From Verrucomicrobiaceae bacterium (GTDB taxonomy: Bacteria > Verrucomicrobiota > Verrucomicrobiia > Verrucomicrobiales > Verrucomicrobiaceae): DNA of 64,000 nt. The first letter of the stretch is position 1. Each line of letters begins with the position of its first letter. The translations under genes and the position numbers were made by a program. Below are positions 24,524 through 31,823 of this stretch, piece after piece. The notes under the pieces were generated by a model, which did not search any database, was not told the origin of the DNA, and saw nothing but the letters and a program-made list of their open reading frames with translations. The DNA is taken from contig JAIXZA010000159.1 in NCBI GenBank assembly GCA_027489965.1, positions 1-64,000 of the forward strand, given 5' to 3'.

Positions 24524-25210
24524 ATGAGCTGGTTACAAGATCGTTTTTCACTCAATACGCTTGGCATCAAAGAGCCACTGGGCCAAACTAGTCACCGAAT
24601 GAGGCCCGAAAACCCAACCAAATGGACCAAGAAAAACCTGCGGAACTTCATGCGCTCACGCCTACGCGAAACGCCAGATGAGCTGCTTCAGACTTGGTCA
24701 GGCGAGGTCGTTGTAGAGTTGCAATCCAGGCAAGATTTATGGAGTAAGCAAGGCGTAGTGGCGCTGTTTGGCGGACTGCGTAGCGAGCCCAATCTGATCT
24801 CCACCCTACTTCCCTGGCTCCAGGCACAAGGCTGGAAAACAGCGCTTTTCACCGTCTCAAACACGGAATTGCTACCCGTCATCGTCCAGAATGAAGCAGA
24901 CTTAAAACGTGGCCATCTCGGTGTCTGGGAGCCTCTTGGAGATCAGACCATCCCCATCAGCCAACTGGATATGATTCTCGTGCCCGGACTCGCTTTTGAT
25001 GAAACTTCTGGTGCACGTATGGGACGCGGTGGCGGTTTTTACGACCGCCTGCTTTCCGAACCAGAGATAGACGCGAGGCTCATTGGAGTGGCTTTTCACC
25101 TGCAAATACTGCCAGAAATCCCGACAGAGCAGCACGATATCCACGTGCATGAAATAATCACTGAGAGGGGCACTCAGCGGGTCGTTCCGAGCGCAGGCAT
25201 CAATGCCTGA
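24524..25210 (+). CDS. 5-formyltetrahydrofolate cyclo-ligase
   Basis: A protein of up to 228 residues. The family core begins near WTKKNLRNFMRSRL, so the in-frame ATG at 24599 (MRPENPTKW) may be the true start and would also leave 115 bp for a divergent promoter. Characteristic motifs are VVALFGGLRSEPNL, DMILVPGLAFD and GARMGRGGGFYDRLL, the ATP/folate site of YgfA/MTHFS enzymes. It converts 5-formyl-THF to 5,10-methenyl-THF with ATP in the cytoplasm. It ends in a 37-bp convergent overlap with a lipoprotein gene. Confidence 0.92.
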   Translation: MSWLQDRFSLNTLGIKEPLGQTSHRMRPENPTKWTKKNLRNFMRSRLRETPDELLQTWSGEVVVELQSRQDLWSKQGVVALFGGLRSEPNLISTLLPWLQAQGWKTALFTVSNTELLPVIVQNEADLKRGHLGVWEPLGDQTIPISQLDMILVPGLAFDETSGARMGRGGGFYDRLLSEPEIDARLIGVAFHLQILPEIPTEQHDIHVHEIITERGTQRVVPSAGINA

Positions 25211-25629
25211 CGAGCCATGAAACCACGCCCAACAAAAGGCGGCACTGAATTAAAGGCCACCCGGCGTGTATTATAGAACTCCATCAAACGAGAGCGTGTA
25301 GCGACCAATCGAGTGTAAAGCCCTGAGTTGGCTGCATCATGGGGCATCGTTTTAATGCTGTGATTGAGATGTTTGATTGCCGGCACCACACTCACGTAGC
25401 GATGGGCTGGATACTTCTCAGTCAAATAGCGCTGCGGCAATCCATAATGAACCACGACGGAATCACCTTGGCTACCAGCGCCTAACAACGGAGCGCTCAT
25501 GGCCTCAGGTCCAAATTCACTGGCCGGCATGATCAACACCTTGGTCATCAAAGATTGCGGATGGAACCCTTCAGAACAACCCACAAGAAAGAGCAGACAT
25601 AAGGACAAAAGAATAGAAGATGATTTCAT
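25174..25629 (-). CDS. Small lipoprotein of unknown function
   Basis: A 151-residue protein from the ATG at 25629 (MKSSSILLSLCLLFLVGCSE) with a lipobox LVGC at residues 15-18. The mature part has no recognised domain. It contains SVVVHYGLPQRYLTEKYP and HLNHSIKTMPHDAANSGLYT. It lies 61 bp downstream of the beta-lactamase-like gene on the same strand and may share its transcript. Confidence 0.75.
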   Translation of the reverse strand: MKSSSILLSLCLLFLVGCSEGFHPQSLMTKVLIMPASEFGPEAMSAPLLGAGSQGDSVVVHYGLPQRYLTEKYPAHRYVSVVPAIKHLNHSIKTMPHDAANSGLYTRLVATRSRLMEFYNTRRVAFNSVPPFVGRGFMARQALMPALGTTR

Positions 25630-25690
25630 AGAAGAAGGATGCGACACAACAGAGTAAGCACAACTTTAATGACAGCTTTGTCATGCAATT

Positions 25691-26620
25691 TTAACTGGAC
25701 CGAATCGCAGGACGAACTTCCTCCAAAATTGTACGGCTAACTGACCCCGCCACATAATCGCGGAATAGCCCGCCCATCAGAGCCGCAATCGGCCAGTTCA
25801 TTTTTCCAGGAGAGAAATCACCACTCGTGAAGACGACAATCGAGTAAGGCACGTTGCCATGATAGAAGAACAGAGACTCGTGATCCCACTCGCCGTAGTT
25901 ACCTGTTTTCCCACCAACATAACTAACAGTGCGCGGCAGGAAAAGGCGACCAAAACCATATTGATCACGCCTCATGGCCTCTAACAAGAACTCACCTCCA
26001 TGATCAAATCGGTAGTTTACACAGCGCTCATAAAACTCAGCGACGAAGCGCGGTGAAAGTTGATTGGCCAAAACATGGGAGCTAGGCAGATGATACTTGG
26101 CATCAAACGCGGCCTCATCAGCGCCCGTAAGTCGAGATTGCAGCGCCATCCATGAGGAGTTCACACTTTTATCACAAACCTGCACGGCGTGCATGAACTC
26201 CTCATAACTGAGTGCTCCACCTCGTTTTTCCAGCAACATGGCAGCGATCATGGGCTTTGGCATTGAGCCTCCCATGAAGAGTCGATCAGCCTGAAATGTG
26301 GCATGATAGGCACCTGTATGTAGATTTTTCACGACATAACCGACCCGCGGATCACGTCGATAAGCCTCATAGATGCGCTGCATCTGCATGGTCCACATCC
26401 GCCCCTGTCCGCCATACGGGTGATAGCGAAAGCGTGCCCCCGATGCCAAAAAATAATGCTGATACTCCCACTGCGCCCGCGCCTTTCTCGAAGCACCGCC
26501 AGCAAGAGAAGAAGCCACAGGTCCCGCGCAGCCACCGAGCACACTTGGCATCATAGCCATGCAAGCACGCAACCAATTTCGGCGCGTTGTCGAGTTTGAA
26601 TCAAACGAACCCACAGTCAT
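25691..26620 (-). CDS. Tat-type lipoprotein with class A beta-lactamase-like serine hydrolase domain
   Basis: A 309-residue protein. The N-terminus has a twin-arginine and lipobox pattern (TTRRNWLRACMAMMPSVLGG then C31). The hydrolase domain carries the three SxxK-superfamily motifs in order: FMGGSMPKPMIAAML (S119, K122), CDKSVNSSW (SVN 152-154) and VGGKTGNYGEWDHE (KTG 238-240). This matches class A beta-lactamase or D,D-peptidase-like enzymes. There is no obvious E166-type motif, so penicillin hydrolysis cannot be claimed; a peptidoglycan role is equally likely. It is downstream of the amidohydrolase gene on the same strand (52 bp). Confidence 0.85.
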   Translation of the reverse strand: MTVGSFDSNSTTRRNWLRACMAMMPSVLGGCAGPVASSLAGGASRKARAQWEYQHYFLASGARFRYHPYGGQGRMWTMQMQRIYEAYRRDPRVGYVVKNLHTGAYHATFQADRLFMGGSMPKPMIAAMLLEKRGGALSYEEFMHAVQVCDKSVNSSWMALQSRLTGADEAAFDAKYHLPSSHVLANQLSPRFVAEFYERCVNYRFDHGGEFLLEAMRRDQYGFGRLFLPRTVSYVGGKTGNYGEWDHESLFFYHGNVPYSIVVFTSGDFSPGKMNWPIAALMGGLFRDYVAGSVSRTILEEVRPAIRSS

Positions 26621-26672
26621 GCCTGGAGAGAACGAGTGTGACGAAAAGAATCAAGTTCCAATCCAAAGTTCC

Positions 26673-27635
26673 TCACACTTTAAGATCATAAAAGCGAATT
26701 GCATTTGCCGACCAAAGCTTTCGTTGATCGTTGATTGGGCGTGAGGAAAGAATCTGCTTCAGCGCCGTCACCCAGCTGAGCAATGGGCCACCGAGCAGAC
26801 AAACAGGCCAGTCGCCGCCAAAAAAAACACGATCCGGTCCAAAAGCATCCAGACAGTGATTCACAACAGGAGCAAGATCTTCTGCCTGCCATTTCCCTGG
26901 TGGCACAAAAGCAGCGATACCACTGATTTTACACATCACCCCTGTCTGCGCAGCGACGGCATCTATGCCACGCTTCCATTCATCCGCCGTGCAACTCCGT
27001 TTCAAATCGGGACCCAGTTTTGGATTGAAGGCTTTCGGGTCTCCGTTCCCGCAATGATCTAGGACAAAACGCGTTTCAGGGCATTGCTGAATCAGCTTCA
27101 CGGCATCCAAAAGTTCAGTGGGGCGCATCGTTAGCTCAAAATTGAGACCGTTATCTCCGAGCACTTGCACCCCCTGCACGAAGTCCTTACTCAAACAAAA
27201 TCCCGTAGGTGTGCTGGCTCCATGCAACACCTGCCGCAAACCTTTAACCCGATCATTGCCGGCGTATCGCTTCACATAACTTTCGAAATCGGCTGAGGCA
27301 GGCCGACCTCCGATAGTCGCAGCGATGGTGGGTGTCTTTCCAGAAAGACACTGAGCGACCAAAGCATCAGCTTCTTTAATATGATCCTCTGGGGCCACAT
27401 CGACCTCCATGTAAATTGCCTTGATATTCAGGCCAGTGGTTGCCTTCAAATAGTCTGCAGTAACAAAGTCATGATTCAACACTTCCGGGGCACCCGCCAC
27501 CCAAGGTGGACTAAGCACAGCTCGATCCCAAAGGTGCTGATGAGTATCGATGATCAGAGATTCAGACGCACTCACGCCCACACAAGATGAGAGCGCAGCT
27601 CCAGCAGTGGTCTGAAGAAAATGACGACGATCCAT
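26673..27635 (-). CDS. Exported amidohydrolase-2 family TIM-barrel hydrolase
   Basis: A 320-residue protein from the ATG at 27635 (MDRRHFLQTTAGAALSSCVG), a Tat-like signal with RR and a possible lipobox (LSSC). The domain is of the COG3618 lactonase/amidohydrolase type: LIIDTHQHLWDR with the HxH metal pair, ATIGGRPASADF, RFVLDHCGNGDP with His, CKISGIAAF, and VFFGGDWPV with Asp. Relatives act on L-fucono- or L-rhamnono-lactones and similar compounds. The DUF1501 gene ends 11 bp upstream, so the pair is cotranscribed. The substrate is unknown. Confidence 0.9.
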   Translation of the reverse strand: MDRRHFLQTTAGAALSSCVGVSASESLIIDTHQHLWDRAVLSPPWVAGAPEVLNHDFVTADYLKATTGLNIKAIYMEVDVAPEDHIKEADALVAQCLSGKTPTIAATIGGRPASADFESYVKRYAGNDRVKGLRQVLHGASTPTGFCLSKDFVQGVQVLGDNGLNFELTMRPTELLDAVKLIQQCPETRFVLDHCGNGDPKAFNPKLGPDLKRSCTADEWKRGIDAVAAQTGVMCKISGIAAFVPPGKWQAEDLAPVVNHCLDAFGPDRVFFGGDWPVCLLGGPLLSWVTALKQILSSRPINDQRKLWSANAIRFYDLKV

Positions 27636-27646
27636 AAGCACTAACT

Positions 27647-29092
27647 TCACGCACAAATCTCTTTCACCACATGACCGTGAATGTCGGTAAGGCGGTAGTT
27701 TCGGCCTTGGAAGCGATAGGTGAGGCGTTCATGATCGAAGCCGAGCAGGTGCATGATGGTGGCTTGGAAGTCGTGAACGTGGACTTTATTTTCAGCGATG
27801 TGAAAGCCTAGTTCATCCGTGCTGCCGTAGTCGTATCCAGATTTCACACCGCCACCTGCCATGAAGAGTGTGTAGCAATCAGGGTAGTGATCCCGTCCCA
27901 GAATCTTGCCAGCGGCTGTGCGGCCTTCACGGAAGGGGGTGCGCCCAAACTCGCCACCCCAGATTACCAGAGTATCTTCCAATAGACCACGCTGCTTGAG
28001 ATCTTTGATGAGTGCAGCGACAGGTTTGTCCGTAGCTGCCATTTTTTTAGTTAATCCATCCGTGATACCGGTGTCTGCACCGGTGCCATGAAAATCCCAG
28101 CCCCAGTCAAAAAGATTCACGAAGCGCACGCCTTGTTCGATGAGGCGACGGGCTAGCAGGCAATTATTGGCAAAGCTGGATTCGCCGGGCTTAGCACCGT
28201 AGTCTTCGAGCACTTTGGAGGGTTCCTTGGAGATATCCATCACCTCTGGAACACTGGTCTGCATCCGAAAAGCCAACTCATATTGCGAGATACGCGTGAC
28301 AGTCTCTGGATTGCCAAGTTCAGCAGCTTGGATTTCATTGATCTCTTTGAGCGCATCTAATGTTTTGCGACGCAGATCACGACTCATACCCGCTGGATTA
28401 TTGGCATACAAAACGGGGTCGCCTTTACTGCGGCACTGCACGCCCTGATACACGCTAGGAATGAATCCGCTGCCCCAACACCCCTGACCGCCACTGGGCT
28501 GCGTGCCGCTGGAAATGAGAGCAACAAATCCAGGAAGATCCTGATTCTCTGTGCCAAGACCATATGTGGCCCACGAGCCCATGGATGGGCGCCCTTGACG
28601 AATGTGCCCTGTAAAAAGCAACAACTCTGCAGGCGCGTGATTGAACTGATCCGTGTACATTGACCTCACCATGGTGATGTCATCAGCGATTCCATGAAAG
28701 TTTGGACAAGCATCACTCATCCAGATTCCTGCCTTACCGTATTGCTTGAAGGTACGTGGCGTGCCCATGAGTTTTGGCACACCGGTGGTGAAGGCAAATT
28801 TACGCCCCTTTAACACGCTATCAGGACAGTCCTGTCCGTTCCGCTTTACTAGCTCAGGCTTATAATCAAAAAGATCCAAATGCGGCGGGGCACCGGACAT
28901 GTGCAGGTAGATCACACGCTTTGCCTTGGCGGCTGTCAGTGGGTGCTTTGGAGCGAGCGGATTGTCAGATTTAGTCGCAGCCTCGGCCTGCATCGCCTGC
29001 ATGGCGATGGCACCGAGACTGAACTGCCCTGCCCCAGTGATGAACTGGCGGCGCGTATTGAACTGGAGACGATCGTGAAGGACAGGATTCAT
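27647..29092 (-). CDS. DUF1501 family exported protein
   Basis: A 481-residue DUF1501 protein, alkaline-phosphatase/sulfatase-like fold, of the type typical of PVC bacteria. It has a Tat-like signal (FNTRRQFITGAGQFSLGAIA), then IYLHMSGAPPHLDLFDYKP, GVPKLMGTPRTFKQYG, DDITMVRSMYTDQFNHAPAE, DLPGFVALISSG, and VIWGGEFGRTPFREG and GRDHYPDCYTLFMAGGGVKS. In this phylum such genes nearly always follow a DUF1549/DUF1553 cytochrome partner; none is upstream here, where an ORF6N gene sits instead. The function is unknown, presumably periplasmic polysaccharide or sulfated-glycan metabolism. Confidence 0.95.
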   Translation of the reverse strand: MNPVLHDRLQFNTRRQFITGAGQFSLGAIAMQAMQAEAATKSDNPLAPKHPLTAAKAKRVIYLHMSGAPPHLDLFDYKPELVKRNGQDCPDSVLKGRKFAFTTGVPKLMGTPRTFKQYGKAGIWMSDACPNFHGIADDITMVRSMYTDQFNHAPAELLLFTGHIRQGRPSMGSWATYGLGTENQDLPGFVALISSGTQPSGGQGCWGSGFIPSVYQGVQCRSKGDPVLYANNPAGMSRDLRRKTLDALKEINEIQAAELGNPETVTRISQYELAFRMQTSVPEVMDISKEPSKVLEDYGAKPGESSFANNCLLARRLIEQGVRFVNLFDWGWDFHGTGADTGITDGLTKKMAATDKPVAALIKDLKQRGLLEDTLVIWGGEFGRTPFREGRTAAGKILGRDHYPDCYTLFMAGGGVKSGYDYGSTDELGFHIAENKVHVHDFQATIMHLLGFDHERLTYRFQGRNYRLTDIHGHVVKEICA

Positions 29093-29103
29093 GGCGGGGA
29101 AAT

Positions 29104-29637
29104 TTAAGCTCGGAAACCGATCTGACGCTTCGGTGCTGCTGGAGCTGCGGGTGGATCAATCAGGGGTTTCAATTTTTGGTAAATATCTCGAAGTGAAGCA
29201 TCATGGATGAGGAGCGTGTGATCAATCTCAGCGAGTCGCTTCAATATGGTCGAGTTAGCGGCCAGCTTTTCGCGAATCTCTACAAAGGCACGAATGATGT
29301 ACACACTCATGGAGATAGCTCTTTCACTATTTAAAATGGAGGCTGCCATGAGGGCACCGTGCTCGGTGAACACTCGGGGTGGTTTGGTTCGTCCACCGCG
29401 CGCGGGTTTTGATATCACAGATTGTGATATCAAAAGTAGAAACTCTTCCTGGGACACAACAAAACTGAAATCCTCAGGAAATCGCCGAATGTTCCTCTTT
29501 ACAGCCTGATTGAAGGCCATGGTGCTGACGCCATAAAGCACAGCCTGATCCGAGTCCAAAAGAACTCTCTGACCACGGATGGTGGTGATGGGGATTTCGA
29601 TCTCCTTTTGAGCAGGCATGGCTGCATTCACAGACAA
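29104..29637 (-). CDS. ORF6N/KilA-type DNA-binding domain protein
   Basis: A 177-residue protein with an ORF6N domain (residues about 12-100: IPITTIRGQRVLLDSDQAVL, YGVSTMAFNQAVKRNIRRFP, DFSFVVSQEEFLLLISQSVI, FTEHGALMAASILNSERAI) and a helical tail. These domains are frequent in phage anti-repressors and in small chromosomal genes of Bacteroidetes and PVC bacteria. It lies 11 bp upstream of the DUF1501 gene on the same strand. It could be a phage or mobile-element remnant or a local regulator. A perfect palindrome lies inside the coding sequence (29407-29435). Confidence 0.88.
   Translation of the reverse strand: MSVNAAMPAQKEIEIPITTIRGQRVLLDSDQAVLYGVSTMAFNQAVKRNIRRFPEDFSFVVSQEEFLLLISQSVISKPARGGRTKPPRVFTEHGALMAASILNSERAISMSVYIIRAFVEIREKLAANSTILKRLAEIDHTLLIHDASLRDIYQKLKPLIDPPAAPAAPKRQIGFRA
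29407..29435. repeat. Perfect 13-bp-arm palindrome inside the ORF6N gene
   Basis: TTTTGATATCACA, centre GAT, then TGTGATATCAAAA: both arms match at all 13 positions. It encodes ISQSVIS in the minus-strand protein, a conserved segment of the family, so coding constraint may explain part of it, but the symmetry is unusually long for coding DNA. It could be an operator for autoregulation. Confidence 0.7.
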
Positions 29638-29680
29638 AACACCTCGCGATGCAAGCCTGAGATGCAGCCTGAAACAGCGA

Positions 29681-31291
29681 CTATTCTGCGATCACCGCAG
29701 CGCGTGCATTCTCCTCGGCACCAGTCTTTTCCAGATAGTAATCGTAGCCACCGCTGTAAGGGGTGACGACACCACTGCTGATGTGTAAGACCTTCGTGGC
29801 GATGCTGCGGATGAAATGCACGTCATGGGATATGAAGACGAGCGTTCCTTCAAATTTTTGCAGCGCTAGGATGAGACCTTCAATGGCCCAAATATCAAGA
29901 TGCGTCGTCGGCTCATCCATGAGCAATAGGTTGGGTGGATCGACGAGGAACTTCACCAGATTGAGTCGGCTCTTTTCGCCTCCACTGAGGATTTTGCAGC
30001 GCTTATGCACGTCTTCACGTTTGAAAAGGAAGCTGCCTAGGATGCTACGCGCATCGTCCTCTCGAAGCTCGGGGGCGCAGCGCTTCAGCTCTTCCAAAAT
30101 CGTGCATTCAGGATCAAGCGTGTCACTGCGATGTTGGGAGAAGTAGCCCATCTTCACATTGGTGCCAAATTTGCGATCTCCCTTCTGGAAAGGGACCACC
30201 CCTGCCATGATCTTGATCAAAGTGGATTTACCGGCACCATTCGGACCGACTAGGACGGTTCGCTCGCCTTTTTCGATCTCCAGATCCAGGCCCTGATAGA
30301 TCTTCTTTTCACCATAGGCCTGATAGATATCCGTGAGAGCGATGACGCGCTGACCGCTGCGCTGCGGCTGGGGGAAATTAAAGCGGAAGGCTTTGCGCAG
30401 CGGGCGGGGCTTGTCCAGTTTATCCATCTTTTCCAGTTGGCGCTCGCGACTCTGAGCTTGGGCAGATTTGGATGCGACGGAACGGAAGCGGTCGATGAAT
30501 TCCTGAATGTGCTCGATCTCTTTTTGCTGGTTCTTCCAGGATTGATAGGCGCGGTCGTAGTTCTCTTCTTTTTGCTTCAGGTAGCTGGTGTAGTTGCCTT
30601 GATATTGTACGAGCTTGCTTTCTTCGATCTCATAGACGGTCTCGATGAGTTCATCCATGAAATCGCGGTCATGGGATATGAGCAGGATGGCACCAGGATA
30701 GTTTTTCAGGTAGTTTTTAAACCACATGAGAGAAAGCAGATCGAGGTGATTGGTCGGCTCATCCAGCAGAAGCAGATCAGGCTCGACCACAAGCAACTGA
30801 GCCAAGTGCGCGCGCATGACCCAGCCACCGGAATACTCACGCGCAGGTTTGTTAAAATCGCTCTCTTTGAAGCCGAAGCCCTTCAAGATTTTCTTGGCCT
30901 TAGCCTCGGCCTGGGGGTCATTGAGAGCATCATGCTTAGCATGAGCCTCGTTGTATTCGGGAGAGGCAACGTCACCCTTGGCCTCGTAGTCGCGCAAAAC
31001 GACCTCCAAGCGCTCAATTTCACCTGCTTTTCCGGTAGCCACATCGAGGATGGTTTCTTCGCCGACCGGCTCACTTTCCTGAGGCAGATAGCCGAGGGTG
31101 GTCCACTCATCACGCACGACTTCGCCAGCATCAGGTTCGTCCTGTTTAAGAATGAGGGAGAAAAGCGTGGATTTACCAGCTCCATTTGGCCCGACTAGGG
31201 CAACACGTTCCGCGTAATTTACGGTCATGGTAGCTCCAGAAAAGAGCGTGCGGGCATTGAAGGTCTTGGTAACAGCGCGAAGATTCAGCAT
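29681..31291 (-). CDS. ABC-F family ATPase (ribosome-associated type)
   Basis: A 536-residue protein with two ABC ATPase domains and no membrane segment. Domain 1: GPNGAGKSTLFSL, YSGGWVMRAHLAQLL, LLLLDEPTNHLDL. Domain 2: VLVGPNGAGKSTLIKI, LSGGEKSRLNLVKFL, LLLMDEPTTHLDIWAIEGL. Between them is the ABC-F interdomain linker (about residues 240-310, rich in Lys/Glu/Gln). ABC-F proteins bind the ribosomal E site and modulate translation or protect ribosomes from antibiotics; the closest known types are Uup/YheS/EttA-like. The exact subtype is not resolved. It is a single gene, with a start at the conserved MLNLRAVTKTF. Confidence 0.95.
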   Translation of the reverse strand: MLNLRAVTKTFNARTLFSGATMTVNYAERVALVGPNGAGKSTLFSLILKQDEPDAGEVVRDEWTTLGYLPQESEPVGEETILDVATGKAGEIERLEVVLRDYEAKGDVASPEYNEAHAKHDALNDPQAEAKAKKILKGFGFKESDFNKPAREYSGGWVMRAHLAQLLVVEPDLLLLDEPTNHLDLLSLMWFKNYLKNYPGAILLISHDRDFMDELIETVYEIEESKLVQYQGNYTSYLKQKEENYDRAYQSWKNQQKEIEHIQEFIDRFRSVASKSAQAQSRERQLEKMDKLDKPRPLRKAFRFNFPQPQRSGQRVIALTDIYQAYGEKKIYQGLDLEIEKGERTVLVGPNGAGKSTLIKIMAGVVPFQKGDRKFGTNVKMGYFSQHRSDTLDPECTILEELKRCAPELREDDARSILGSFLFKREDVHKRCKILSGGEKSRLNLVKFLVDPPNLLLMDEPTTHLDIWAIEGLILALQKFEGTLVFISHDVHFIRSIATKVLHISSGVVTPYSGGYDYYLEKTGAEENARAAVIAE

Positions 31292-31388
31292 GGGGGCGAC
31301 GGCTGTAGCATGAACTGGGCAACTTTGCAGCCGCTTTTTGTTGGGTCAGTCAAATCCGCCTGAAAATCAAACCATTCCGCTGAGCGAT

Positions 31389-31772
31389 CTAGGAAACAAA
31401 AACAGGTCGCTTCCAGATCGGAACCTTGGTCTTCACCTCCTGCAAATACCAACGACAGAGGTCAAAAGCGGCTGCGCTGTGCTTGGTGCGGACGCGAATT
31501 AGGATGGACGGCTCCTCGGCGGCTACAAAACCCAGCCGATGCTGAATAAACACCTCATGCGGGCCATGTGCCGAACGCCCTGTGTCCATCAACTCGGCCA
31601 GCATTTTTTCCGCCATCGGCTGGTAGGCACTGTAATCGATGCCTGAAATAGGACGATCGTCTTCGATTCCTCGAACCGTTCCCAGAAACCTAACCTCGGC
31701 CCCCTGCCCTACTGAGAAAGAAGGCGTGAGATCTGGAATTGGTTCTGGAGAAAGTACAAAGGAAGGCGGCAT
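31389..31772 (-). CDS. moaE: Molybdopterin synthase catalytic subunit
   Basis: A 127-residue MoaE, a little shorter than the common 140-150. Family segments are AEVRFLGTVRG, ISGIDYSAYQPMAEKMLAEL, VFIQHRLGFVAAEEPSILI, HSAAAFDLCRWYLQEVKTK and VPIWKRPVF, including the active-site lysine in the KTKVPIWK motif. With MoaD it inserts the dithiolene sulfurs into precursor Z to form molybdopterin. No MoaD or other moa gene is nearby, so the rest of the pathway must lie elsewhere. Confidence 0.93.
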   Translation of the reverse strand: MPPSFVLSPEPIPDLTPSFSVGQGAEVRFLGTVRGIEDDRPISGIDYSAYQPMAEKMLAELMDTGRSAHGPHEVFIQHRLGFVAAEEPSILIRVRTKHSAAAFDLCRWYLQEVKTKVPIWKRPVFVS

Positions 31773-31823
31773 CTCATGCTATGGGAGCACGAGATCCGCC
31801 TCCGCGCCAGTTTTCAAAAGAGG

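Noticed and set aside
30437..31198. 253-codon + strand frame opposite the ABC-F gene
   Set aside because: The minus frame has both ABC domains intact; the + frame shows no domain.
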